NCBI GenBank assembly: GCA_900708905.1
Contig: CAADRB010000054.1
Span: forward strand, 132,070-196,069
From: Hymenolepis diminuta
Lineage: Eukaryota; Platyhelminthes; Cestoda; Cyclophyllidea; Hymenolepididae
Reading direction: 5' to 3'
DNA length: 64,000 bases
Shown here: positions 25,658-38,099 of the stretch, in pieces
Numbering within the stretch: position 1 is the stretch's first letter
How the letters are laid out: each line of letters opens with the position of its first letter
The notes under the pieces: model-generated
The model's database searches: none
What the model saw: only the letters and a program-made list of their open reading frames with translations
Told to the model about the DNA's origin: nothing
Position numbers and translations under genes: made by a program

Positions 25658-25681
25658 ATGTGTACCAGATCTGGTACACAT
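25658..25681. repeat. 24-bp perfect palindrome
   Basis: The half-site ATGTGTACCAGA is followed immediately by its exact reverse complement, with no spacer, so all 24 bases are self-complementary. A perfect palindrome of this length is not expected by chance in a window of this size. It lies in non-coding DNA between the CNOT1-like frame and the YAP gene. It could be a dimeric protein-binding site or a remnant of an inverted-repeat element. Confidence 0.9.
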
Positions 25682-28600
25682 CAGTACCCGTCCATTTAAT
25701 TCATGCCCATCAATTTGACGGCAGCTGTAGGCAAGTGAGAGAGTTACGGTGGCTGTGCCTCCAAGCGCCACTCCATTTTTGGTACTTATTAGAGCATTTG
25801 TTGTTTCTGCTTCTACATTCATGTAGTAAGTGGCACCACTTTTCCTGCCTTTCCAAAATACACGAAAGTGGAAAAAAATTTTGCTAATAAAGCAATCACG
25901 TCCGAGTTTGGCCAAGCACTATTTTTTCCCCTTGCACTACGACCTTGTATTTTTCTATTATAATAAAATTCATGCATTCGAAAAGTAATTTTACATCACT
26001 CAAACTCGAAGGTTTTTTTTCCCTAGTGCTATTACGTTCGGCAAAAACGTCAGACCACATATAACGACAGATTGTCTACGTAAATACGGGGTGTTAATTA
26101 ACTATTTTTTGCTCCATTTCATCATTAATTTAAATCAATCATTACTTATAAGCAAATAGTGTATTATCAGGTAGGCTTTTATTCAAGGCCTCTAACAAAG
26201 GAAATCGGTCAAATTGACGCGCTTTGTATTTGAATTTTCTTAATAAGAGTGAACAAGCGTGTGAAAATTCAAAAAACCTTCAATAACCTATTGTTTGTGG
26301 TACTCCAGTTGGTGTGGAGCCTTGCCGCAGATTGTACTGACTCCCTCGTGCTGCTTAAAGCTCATGCACACTGTGAGTTTTAGGCTCTTTGCCAACGATA
26401 AAAGTGATAGGAAATCGATATGACAAGCTACCTTTTCCTATGAGGGGAGGGTAGAAATAATTTTCTTTCTTTCCAATATTTCGGACGTATTTAAGACTTA
26501 TAAGATGGGGCACAACAAGTACGCGCAGTTACTAGTCAGTTTAAGGCGGTATGAACCAAACCGGCATTGTTCAAATACCCATGGCTGATAATTAGATTTA
26601 CTGACATTGAACCAGATCCAATTAAAATAAACAAACTAACTGGTCTCGACAATAAATTTCCCTCATTTATTCCAATAAATCATAGAAATTTCGCCTAGAT
26701 TTAAAAAGCAACTTTGCAATATGATTTATGATTAGATCCCACAGAAAAAAATTAGTTAAATATATTTAATTTTTAATTTTTAAATTCAAAACCGGATCTA
26801 ATTTCAAAAAAATATATTCGTAAAGCAAAATATCCACTCTAATTAACTAAAGAAATTGCATCTAAGATGAATTTCAGTTGATATGGATCGAATAATTAAA
26901 TCACCACTATTAACTGCCAATTACTTTCTTTATTGATATCACTTTAGAATTTTCTCAAGTTCAATTGCTATCAAGTATACGTTGCCGATGGTGGAGATAC
27001 CAGTGGATGCTCAAATTACATTATTTTGATCTGTTCTGCTTCACACTGAATGGCTCATATGGAAGTCCTTTTACAAGCAGTTCTGGGTGGTCACTGCAGA
27101 ATAAACACAGCGTTTATTTTCGTGTTTACAACTAGTGTCCATAAGAAACAAAGTTCTCTGGTTACTGAGAGCGAGAAGTGTAAACTTGTTTTCGACGGGA
27201 TGCTGAACAGCTGTTCTAAATTAAATACAATCTCCCAAAAGTCGATCGAACGATCGGCATACACAGAACCGAAAGAACTAACTAGTTAACTAACTATCAC
27301 GGGTTGTGAATAAGGCAAGAGGGCCGCCGCTAACGGCTAATTCTATACAAACACAGCAGCCCTCTTCTAGTTTACCTCCACCCTCCTTTACAAGCCGCCC
27401 AACCAATTTTCTGACCCACGGCACAAGTTAAATGTGCATATGTACCTTAACAGCAGTCAGAAATAGCCATGATCTGCAGAGGAGGAGGAGGAGGAGGAAA
27501 AGGAGAATGAGAGATGATAGTATACACATATATACCAACTGGCGTCGGAAATCACTTCCCTCAGTCGTGCGAACGTATGCTCTCTGCGTGTTCACGCAAG
27601 CTGGGACCCGATAGAATCCAGAGAAAGCGAGACGAGAGAAATGAGTGTATAAATGCACATATCCACACAGACACAAATAGAAATATATGTATCAAGAAAT
27701 AGAACAACAGTTGTTCATACTCAGTAAAAGCAAAAAACTGCTACGGTCTTTCCATCTCTCTCCCCCTCTCCCTCTCCCTCTCCCTCTCCAAATGCATTAA
27801 ATAATCGTAGATGAACCTACTGTTTACGCCGGTCAATTAAAATGATGTAACGTGATTGTATTCTACTATTTCAGGCAATCTGATTATCAATAACTGGCGG
27901 TAATAGTACACGTATTTCATTTTTAGTGGGAATGAAGGTAATATAAAGTGCATACTGCCTAAGTGGGATCTTTTTGGCCGCAGAGTGAAAGTCTAACTTC
28001 TATTAGGGGAAAAGGACTTCGAAATTCCGTTTTTTGTGTATTGTTCCTTAATAAAAGTACTTTCTGCATTTCAGTCTAACAGATGATGAATGGAAAGGAG
28101 ATGAATTATTTCGATTTGAGGGTGGTCAATTGAAATTGTTCTGAAACGAATACAAGAGAAATGGTTGCATAATTCCCTACAGTTCAATAATTTTTCATCT
28201 ATCTTCACACTTTGACTAATACAGATTGAGCTAAAAACGCTTTCGATCACCTTAACTGTCTTCAATTGCGTGAAGATATCATGAATATGAATTAGATCAC
28301 TAATATTGAGACATTTTAGATTCCGATAGTTCAGCAATCGGAGTAAAGTGATCCGTTTATGGAGAAATATTCTCTGGACTGAAATCATATGGATTTCTTT
28401 ATATTAATCTTCCCCCATATCAGTGAATACCCTTCAGAATTTTACCCTTTTCTCCATAGGAGCCTAAGCCGTGGACTTCGAAATAAGTCTTTGCTTATTT
28501 ACACTATTATAATGGAATTTATCTTTTAAATCATTGAATCATAATATCTATTCAAAACATATTTTTATTTTTAACTAAAAAAGTGAATAAATTTAAACCT

Positions 28601-29440
28601 CTTATCCATGGTTTAAATTTGGATCTTAAACACGTACTAACATACTAGACATTCAAGCGCCAATTTAACTAGAAAATAACAATAATTTTTGAATGTAGCT
28701 AAAATAATGTTGAAATTTATTTTAAAATCTTTGTATGTTTCCGTTTATTTTAAATCTTTCGAACTTGATTCCCATATATGGGCATTGGTCAAGTAGATAA
28801 TACCATCCGAATAAGGGAAAATAAATGGCATTAGGCTTCAGAAGTAATTATAAAGATTAAAAAAGTACATATATATAATTTTAACTGGGTAAAGTCGAAC
28901 TACACCAAGTGGCTTGTTTAAATGAACAAACGCGAGAGGGAAATATCGAAGAATGAATGCATTGTTCTTTATGAAAGCTACTTTCAAACTACTAAAATAA
29001 AATGGATCGAGGAGATGTTAGGTAGAAAAACAAGAACAACTTTTTTTGAAATTAGAATCAAGAAATTGTTGAGGTGAGTAACGAACAGGAGAAAATTCCT
29101 AACTCTCTAGATCGACCTTCTACCTCCCTTTCCCTCCGAAATTTTATTTTATTTATTTACTAGCAGTGATAAAGGCGGAATTAACTCTAATCGCGCTTCT
29201 CTAGTGTCTTAGGATGACTATGCTCGATCTGGAAATAAATGCCGGTACTTAGATGCCGCTTTAGATGCTATATTCTTTAGCAAAATGGACATCCGAGTGG
29301 AGTAATGACGAATATGTATTAGCCAACTTTCCATTGGTATCGTTATATCAAAATAAAGATGCAAAATTAAGTATGTGTAATTTGGGAAGGGATAATAATC
29401 GAACCATGTAGATGATATTAACATAAAACAAATTAATATT
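25682..29440. other. Intergenic, low-complexity tracts
   Basis: No supported gene. (GGA)n lies at 27481-27498 and a (CCCTCT)n-like run at 27755-27789. On the minus strand, 28074-28388 is open for 105 codons after an acceptor-like TGATTTCAG and has a leucine-rich-repeat flavour (LRLLNYRNLKCLNISDL). I could not place it in a gene or find a matching donor, so it remains only a weak exon candidate. Confidence 0.4.
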
Positions 29441-29444
29441 ACCC

Positions 29445-29450
29445 TTTATT
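29445..29450 (-). terminator. Polyadenylation signal of YAP gene
   Basis: AATAAA on the minus strand lies 66 bp past the proposed YAP stop codon. The spacing supports the stop at 29516-29518 as the true end of the coding sequence. Confidence 0.5.
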
Positions 29451-29515
29451 TCCACACTGCCTAAAGTGGCATCCCAATTTGATTTAAGAGATACAAACAA
29501 ATAATACCCAAGTTG

Positions 29516-32500
29516 TCATTTCCTTTCTCGAAAATTAAACCACCCCTCTCTAATTGCAGACGGGGAGGAGATACGTGTAATGAGACACAATGACTCACTC
29601 GAATCGAAACAGGCAACCTTGGTGTGTTCAGGAGTCTGATTAGCACTGGGAATAGAATGTCCACCGGCAACAGATGGGCCGACACCACTATCCATGCTGC
29701 TCTGATGAGAGTGTTGTGCCGAGGGGATCTGTTGATTCGGCACTGACGGTCCGTACTCCCCTCCTCCTGGATTCGAGGGATTGGGTGGTTGTGAAAGGAG
29801 CGGTAGAAGGGGAGTGGTGTTGCAGAACATCTGTTGAAGGTGAGGGAGTTGGCTCTCACCACGACTAAGCGATAACTCCTCCATGTCCTGTGCCAGATGA
29901 CCTGAAGAACTGGCAGGCAGGGGAGCGTTTTCGGGAGGATAGACTCCCGCTGCTCCGTAACTTGGATGATGTAGCCGAGTAAGGGATGAGGAAGGTCCAA
30001 GAGCATAGTCACCGGAGCTTCCGGATCCCCCTGCACCAATGCAAGAGTCCCCGTGTCCGGACACGCCACTCACTGTCATTGGCGCTGGTTGACTTGCTGA
30101 CCTGCAGATTGGAAACAAATGTTTAATTAATATCATAAAGCAATAAAAAATATTCCTCGATATCTGAAAGATATACATGTATAGCAGGAATATGCACCGC
30201 AGGCGTAACTTGCTCTTCTACGAAGTCAGAGGTCGCGGGTTCGATGCCCATCGCTGCACACCCAGTGAATGGAATGGTCAGCCCCACTGTTTAAGTTGGA
30301 CTAATAAAGAGGGTGTCAGAATGCGAGTTTCTGAACAGGGAGGTTCCAAGACGCTAATCCTCAATCCAAAATAGGTATTAGAAAACATTTTTCCTACTTT
30401 GGCCTGGAATTAATATTTTCTATATTCGTTTGAGGTAAAGTGAATATATAGCTGCAATATCTTCTCTACTTTCTTGCACGAATTGCCTGTAAATATAATC
30501 AGTGTAACTGATATCCCATCAGGTATCCATTTAAAAATTTGATTTTTAATAAGCACTTTAAATACTTCATTTTGATTATTTCATAAAGTTTCAGGAAAAG
30601 AAGTAATTTTCAGAAAAAACTTTTTTCTTAATGATAAAATTTTCCAGTGGAAACAAATGACAAGAAGGTTGATTTAAAATAAAGAATTTGTTGTGATGAA
30701 GACTGAAATGCAAAGCAAATTTGATGGCAAGATAACTACACTACATCTCCACGATTTCTGATTAGGTTAGTATTTAATATTCACAATTTTAAAATTGATG
30801 GTGGCTCGAATTCCTCCTCATTCCTTTATGATCCTGCTTAATCACTGGAAGCAACATCTGAGGCATTGAGTTAATGAGCCCTGTCAAATTTTACCTGCCA
30901 GACACCCAGAATTGTAGGGGCCTTTGCAAAAGACTGATTTATTTCTCCGTCTCGATTCTTTCCCGATGGGGAAGGGTACAGTTATTGATCACATAATAAA
31001 AGCCCCATTGTGTCTCCATTTCTTGATTTGGGGGTGTAGAGGGTATTGTCAAAAGTCATTTTTTTTTCGAAATGAACTGAGTAGGGAACAACTACCATCT
31101 CCCACTTCTATGAATGCATATACTTCCAAAATACCATTTCCAACTTTGATCAAATTGGCCTAGGCAAATATTTCCTTGAGAAGACACATTTTATACACTC
31201 TCTGTAGTCTACATTCTGTGATTGGCTTATATTAAATTTTCTCCTAAGTGGTTAAACATGGGAAAGAAGCTTCGCAAAATGCGAATCCCCATTAGGTTCA
31301 AGCTTGTATTTCTCTTTGCACTAGGTTTAAGCGAGTGTAAAGGTATTTGCAACTGTTTACTCAAAATGACCTCCCTTATATACTTGTGACTCACTAAAAT
31401 TGAGTCTGCATCACCTGTGACACCTTCGGGTAATAAAAAGCATCGCTCATAAAGTCTGAGATAAGTAGACAACATTTTTTAGGCATTTTGACTTAAATTA
31501 GCTTTGCTATTTTAGTTAAATTCCTATAATTGACAATGTAGGCACTTGCCTACGCCACTTCAGAATTATAAATAACAGTTGCTAATAATAATATTATTTC
31601 CTTATCATTTTCTATATCATAAAAAAGTATAATAAATAACAAAGGAAAGCCTAGAAGCCTTCCTCTAAGTTAGGCATTTGAACTCGAATAAAAAGAAAAT
31701 CTTACAGTCACTTAGTATTTTGCAATTAGCTGACAAGTTAAAATTATTAATAAACTTTAAAAACAATTGAATTTAAGCGCTCTAGTGGCACAGCGGTTAA
31801 TGAATTTGTCAGAGGTCAAGGATTCGAAACCTATCAGTGCTCATCGGTTGGGCGGAATGGCCAACCGTAATCTGATCAAGCCTGGCTGGTAAAGGAGTGA
31901 TAAAATCAGGTTTTCACAGGAGGGGCTTCATGATAAGGTTTTCGAAAACTGCTTCCTCCTCAAACGAACTTGGTAGTAATTAAATATAAATTTCATCATA
32001 TTTGGTATTTTATTAATAGAAATAATAACATTCGTGTATTGTCTTCAAGGAAACTCAACAAGACGACTGTTTCTAGATGGAGCACAATTCTATTAGTAGC
32101 TGCCCTTCTACAATCAATCTACAAATTCAGTAATTAAGCTAAGCTAATTAAAAAGGATTCAGGAGAAGGGCATTGGTTTTAGTTCTCCGAATAAAGCCCA
32201 CATTGTAAGATAAGTCGAGAATATAAACGGTGTTTCTGATTTAAGTATGGAAGTTAACAGCCCTACCTGACTTAATTTTATTTAATTTGATAGTGCAGTA
32301 GTGATTCCGAGGCCTTTGAAATGTCTCTCTGTCAGGATATCATTCAATCACCGAAAGCAGAAATCAAATTCATACCACAAGTTGATATTATCCAATAAAA
32401 GCTTACTGCACTACACCCTATTTGAGTACATGAACTTATAAATGAGGTACGCCATTTTAATGGAATAATTAAAGATTGATTTTTACTAACATGACAAGTC

Positions 32501-35500
32501 TTTCCTGCTTACTCTACTGCTTTCCTAGTCCCCTTTATTAATACTATGAAACACAATTTTGGATACCTCATTTAATCGTGCTGATATTATTTGAAGATTA
32601 CACCGCTTCCATACTCTTACTTCTAGTTTCTCACTTTCAATAATCTGAAGAGTAGAATCGGAGGGTAGGCAGAGAGTAGGATGTAATACAGTACAATACA
32701 GACTATTAATGGCGTAGGTGGTGCATTGGTCACCACCGTGCACGTCTGCCACGTCAGAGGTACACATCCAACCGCATTGTTTACGTCTGGCTTGTATTAA
32801 AGGTGACTGAATTCGAGTCTCGACAAGAAGGTCCCCTGATATCGCTCTCTATCCAAGATGAGCTTTGAAAAACACTCTTTCAAATGAACTTGGGAATTAG
32901 TTATAGATTATTAACACAGTTATTAGTAAATTGGTTTCTCACCCGCTTTTGACCACCCACACAAGTGACTTAATTATTTGATCTGCATTCCTTCGGGAAT
33001 AATTTGTAACAAACAATAAACATGGAAACGTCAATCAACAACAAACCAACTTAGGCTTTTAATGAGTTCTCCTCTACGACAGAGGTAATAATGTTCAGGA
33101 AATGTGGGGTGGAAATATGTACTTAGGAACAAATCTGAAGACCACACAAAATTAAACTACTTTACTCTATTTGAACAAAATTTCGTATACGTGAGTTATG
33201 TAGCTTTCATTATTCATTTACTGGGGTGAAACAAAAGATAAACTTGGGGACCTCAATTCTGAAACCAAGAATTCAACACAACTCCAGTTGTGGTTAAGGC
33301 CTCTTTGCCCTAAATAGCTTCATTTCTTCATAACTCCAAGAGCGTTCCTATGGAGGTTTCAGGTGGAAAAATAAATGATGGTTTTAATTTCATCCAACTA
33401 AACTTGACTGATCAGATTCAAAGTGAACTTTAACCTGAAACCACAGATCGGTCAGGAGTGAGAGTGTCTACGAATTCGCATATTTATGTATATTTTCTAA
33501 ACCTTGAGTAGGTAGGTCGTATTATTCATATTGTTCCACACCTGCATGTGACCTCGCTTATTCAAATAATACTAAACTTAGCAAGATACCTACATAACCA
33601 CTCATTGTCCAAAATAGTCCAATAAAGAATGGAAAGAGGGGATCGTTGAAAAGTGAGGAATAAAATCTAGAGTAAGTTCTCCAATTTATGTAGTGGGTAT
33701 AATTCAATGTGGCATATTCCGAAGTTTAAATTCCATTATTTGTCCTCTGAATTCCTATTCACAATATTCAGAGCTTACCGACGAGTTGATTGATTTACTA
33801 CTTCCTTGAATGGTAAAAATAGCGGAATAGTGCTGGATAACATGATTTCAGTATAGAAGAGCTTACTAGAGTTCACTTTAATTATCAGATTCATAATAAT
33901 ACAAAAAAACCACTAGCTTAAAGTAATATTTTTATACTTTTACCTTAAATATTTGTGATGGGCTCTAACAGCACTGTCGAAATAAAACAAAATGAAGGCC
34001 CGTAAATATAGAATAGGAAAGTGGGCAAAAGAAAGGCTACAAAAAAGATGCCCACTGAATAAAAAGCAAAACTGAGGCCTATTTTTAGAAGAGGGCAAGT
34101 CGTGTAGGCCAATAAACTAAATGGATAAGAAGTATACTATCTCTTAATACTGATGGCATAGATCTATTTTGAATTGTCTATAGCAAGGCACCACTCAGTT
34201 TTTGAACCACTGTCTCTCAAAATAATCTCTCTCCAAATATAACATTTCCAACACCACAATACTATATTGGACGGATCGTATTTACTGATGACCGATAGCT
34301 TTCCTACGTGTTTACTTCTAATTTCGCGATCGAAAATATTAGTTGCTGGTCCAAATAGCAGAATGAAAATCAGAATAAGTACAAAATCATAAGATTAGAT
34401 GCACACAACGGCGTAGGAAAGGAGGTACTAATTTTAGTTCTCTCCCAAATAAAGGGCCTATTTTTAGAAGAGGGCAATTGCTGTGCAGTTCTAACCTCTC
34501 TTCCCCCACTTCGCTCTGCACGCGGCCTGCATCCCAAACAGCAGCACAACATCACATTGGGACAGGTAGAGGGAGAGAGAGAGAGAGAGAATCGTCGATT
34601 CATCCGGTCTGTATGTGGGCGCATACAGCTTTTCGCAGCAACAGTAGCAAATCTGGTGCTGCTGCTAAGTCTGCTACTGATGATGATGACGGCGATGGTG
34701 TACATAATGGGATTTATGATGAAAATGATTGAAGCGGTGTGTGCTGTGCTGTTCCTAGGGGAGGCAAAGCACAATCCCACCCATTTTAAATTCGGGATTG
34801 TTTATCTCAGAGCTCCTCTTCCTAGGCGCACATTATTTTGAAAATTTGGACTGTGATAAAAGAGATTTAAATATTTAAACGCGACTACTTCATTTTGCAA
34901 TAGTCAGTTTGAGAAAGTTAGGAGATGGATGATAAAGTGTCTCAAAAATAACCTTTTAAGGTGCAAAATGACGCAAATTAAAAAGAAAATATAGGAAAAT
35001 GATCTTAAAATTAACCCCAACAAAATACGATGTGGTTTTTACACTTTTTAGCTTTTAAAATCGTGAGCAAAGCTTATGAAGATCTCTAAACGGTAAAGTT
35101 GAGGCAAGGAAGGGCATAAGTTATTGACGGTACCTTGCATAAACTGACATTCTCTGTTCTAGATTGAATGATTTCTAACTGGGACAATTGTACAATCAGA
35201 TAAATATTTAAATATTTAATTTCTTAACTACTTTGCCCGAATCTCAGATATCATTGTTGCTCACCGAATAGGAACTAAACCAATAACAAGCAATTGCGAA
35301 TTATGGTGTCGAAATATCCTTCAATCATAAAGCATCTTGTATGAGAAGAAAATGAATTAGAGTGCTAAAAGTGTTATTTTTATAAAGTTAATTTAACTGA
35401 CATTCATTGGTGAATAACGGGGATAAGATACTGAATATTATCTGTAGCGATTTGACTTAGAAGTTGAAAAGGCTCCGAGTTTGAGGGAAAATCATAAAAA

Positions 35501-38099
35501 TAATTAAAGTGTATCTAATAACCTGAAATTCAAGTAAACTTGCTTCTAATTGTACGGGTCTCAACTCCAAAAATCTTAGCTTTCATTAACTGCGCCACTT
35601 AAACTAGTATAAAATACTTAAGTGATACTAGGGCTAAAATACTGCGAAAAAAAGGGGAAAGGATTAGTGGAAATGTGAAGGGCTTTGAGTAAAATGATTT
35701 GGTTTGTAGGTTACCTTGAACGTTAATTGATAAACATAACAAGAAAAATGTAATACAAGTGAGCCGAGTATTTAAAATCCAAACAAATAAATGCAGAACT
35801 CTACTACACTGACTGGTTGAATGTCAAATCTGGTGAATGCACTACTTCTGAATATCGGCAACAATGTAAACTTCGGTGAATCAATCAGGCGTGATGAGAT
35901 GAAGAGCGTGGATTAAATGTTGTTTAAGTGAACTGAGGAGTTATGTCTCCTCCATTCATCTCTCTGTCTCTATACAAATCGAATTATAAGTAACGAGGTC
36001 AAGTTCAGTTGGCTTTCACAATAGGCTCCCTTCTCTGCAACTAAAATAAGGTTTTATCATTTATTATGAGCCTCAAACTATCGATATGGAATTCATTATC
36101 TCAACACATTATTATTTTAGAAAACTTAAAAGAGCTCGTACGTCGATACCAAGGATTTTACAAAATACTCTAAAAATATAACCATAGCATTTTGCAACAA
36201 TAACCAATTCTATGTGTATTATTTATTTAATATAATGAAATAAAAATATTATTTTTAGATATTTTACGTTAATGCTTCAAAATATTAATCTGTTTTCAAA
36301 TATTAATAAGTAAATGTAATCACAGAAAACTTAATGCAAATATATTAACTCTCAGGTAACGTATTGAAAAAATTTTATTAAAAATTGAAAGAAGTGTTTC
36401 ATTTGTACTTGCGTCACACTTTTTACCGGAGACTGACTTAAATTGACAGTAAGACTAAAAGTACCCAAGAAAATGAAACACTTTAAATACTTAATAAAAC
36501 AAAAATGCTTTCTATTTTCTAATTATTAATTAATTAAAGCGATATAACAGCCCCCAAACACTTTATTGGTCCTCATGCTTCTCGATTTTTTTCTGAAAAG
36601 AAAAAGTCTTCGATTTCAAGTGGTGCTTGCTAAAACCAATTGAGAAATTACTCGAATATAGCTCCTTTCTATTCGACTTGTCAACATCTCAACTCAATTT
36701 TAAGAAATCAGCACTCATACAGAGGTGTGAGAATGTACAACAATGATCTTTAAGACCAAGTATTTGTAACAGATTGCTCTAGGCTAGAGCCAAAAATAAT
36801 GTTTTATTACCCGATATCATAAAACACTTTTTTTTCTTCGGAAAAATACAAAATGGTTCAGGATTGGATAATAACTGCATAATCAGAATTAGAATTCGTA
36901 CAACAACTTTGAATTTATAGAAAGATTCCCAGACTCTGTTTTTAAAGATAATTGCTTTTTTTAGATAAAGAGGATACTCACTTAGCATGAGAGATGTGAT
37001 GATGTTGTGAATGTTGTCGAGGAGGCATCTGCTTAGATCCTTGTGGACGCAGGAGGTTCATTGGATGAGCACGGGGATTTGGTGCGCCATGGGGCATTGA
37101 GAAGCCTCCAGGATGCTGCATTCGTGGAACAGATGAAGGTCGAACCGCTCCGCCGTTTCCACCACTGGCAGACATCATTTGACAAGGGGCCGCATTTATC
37201 GGGGATCCTGGCAGAGTAGAACAACAACTGTTAGGACCACCTAAACCCCCTGAATCTACTGGTGATAGAACTGACATTGGAGACGCTGGCATTTGCCTAG
37301 GATGACCCTTTAAAATATAAAGTGTACATTTAAGTCCTTGAAAATCATGCAATATTTCGAGGCTCACAAGATTTAAAGCCATACCTCCAGGGAATGTGCA
37401 CTTAGTTTATGTCGTCTAGCATAGTTAGCATGAATCTGATCCAATTCTTCAATTGTCATTCCCCATTTTTGCTCCTCAGGTGGAATTCGAGGGTCAAACC
37501 TAAAGGGAAATAAAATTATCAAAAAATAACTTAAAAAACATACCAAGTAGTTTGCTTTGTTTCGTGATTGAGAAAATAAACTTGTTTATTTTCATTGATA
37601 GCCATTTGAAATTCTGGTGGAAGTTCGTAAATAGGCGAAGTAAGGCTATCAGTTGGCCGTGATTCAGAATAATGGAATGGACTACGTAAATTAATAAAAA
37701 TAACTTTACTGGAAATTAATTTTACCCTCTGTTTGCATGTGGTGAAAGTCCTGTACCAGGATTGCGAGCAAGATTTTGAGTTGTATCAAGACTTTTTTGT
37801 CTGTTGTGATCAATTGGTTCTGATAGATATGCAGGATTTGTCCCAATGCAAGACGGAGAAGAGTTGGATTTTCTATGTGAAATGCAAAACCCATCTTGGT
37901 TATTGTCTATGGAGGAACCGGAGCGCTTTGAATGCTCCTTTGTTGGTGGAATCCAAAAGGATTTTGGAAAATTGCGCTTGTCCATAGGCTTTGTAGCCTT
38001 ACTGGAATCCCGATTAAATAATTCCTGAATTCCATCACGAGCACATTCGAAAATTCGGACGCGCGGAGGAGGCACCCGAGAATCGCTTTGTTCTTCCAT
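29516..38099 (-). CDS. YAP1: YAP/Yorkie-family transcriptional coactivator, 5 exons
   Basis: Exons (transcript order): 38099-37726, 37681-37544, 37499-37385, 37307-36982 and 30101-29516. All junctions are GT..AG, phases agree, and the model gives 512 residues against 504 for human YAP1. Residues 14-52 form the TEAD-binding region: IQELF (helix) and the loop FPKSFWIPP, equivalent to the LPDSFF segment of YAP. SHRKSNSSP (residues 74-82) aligns with the LATS/14-3-3 site HVRAHSSP. One WW domain lies at about 145-175 (ELPPEFQMAI...YFLNHETKQTTWFDPR). Its second tryptophan is W171 but its first is F149. The remainder is Pro/Ser/Gly/His-rich, and SSMDSGVG recalls the STDSGLS degron region of YAP. I see no C-terminal FLTWL-type PDZ ligand. 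The protein should be the nuclear effector of Hippo signalling acting with TEAD. Additional small exons in the 6.9-kb last intron, or an alternative end, cannot be excluded. Confidence 0.85.
30190..30370 (+). repeat. SINE-like element in YAP intron (copy c)
   Basis: A tRNA-like head carries a near-canonical B box (GGTCGCGGGTTCGATGCCC). It is followed by CACACCCAGTGAATGGAATG and GTCAGCC, the AATAAAGAGGGTGTCAGAAT block and a GCGAGTTTCTG tail segment. The B box and the following blocks are nearly identical to copy g at 46540. It lies antisense to the YAP gene. Confidence 0.65.
31778..31990 (+). repeat. SINE-like element with intact-looking A and B boxes (copy d)
   Basis: It begins GCGCTCTAGTGGCACAGCGG, which resembles the A box of a tRNA gene (TGGCNNAGTGG), and about 40 bp later carries a B-box-like GGATTCGAAACC. 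The body contains GGAATGGCCAACCGTAATC and ends CAAACGAACTTGGTAGTAATT. The internal promoter layout is that of an RNA polymerase III-transcribed, tRNA-derived SINE. Confidence 0.65.
32705..32905 (+). repeat. SINE-like element (copy e)
   Basis: The head GGCGTAGGTGGTGCATTGG is followed by CACGTCTGCCACGTCAGAGG. The body carries ATTCGAGTCTCGACAAGAAG, then a CTCTCTATCCAAGATGAGC block, and ends TCAAATGAACTTGGGAATTA. The tail is among the best-preserved of the family in this window. Confidence 0.6.
32906..36980. other. Remainder of the large YAP intron
   Basis: It is AT-rich, and no exon with matching phase (2 in, 2 out) and protein-like sequence was recognised in it. A GA microsatellite and a short G/C-richer segment (about 34480-34780) stand out from the background. 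Confidence 0.4.
34571..34591. repeat. (GA)n microsatellite
   Basis: A GGGAGAGAGAGA... run of about ten GA units in the last intron of the YAP gene. Confidence 0.9.

Noticed and set aside
28074..28388. Leucine-rich 105-codon minus-strand frame
   Set aside because: It is suggestive of a leucine-rich repeat, but no partner exon, donor or conserved motif could be found, so it is mentioned only within the intergenic entry.
34370..34841. Overlapping open frames on both strands
   Set aside because: They arise from GA repeats and a slightly higher GC segment inside the YAP intron and show no family resemblance.
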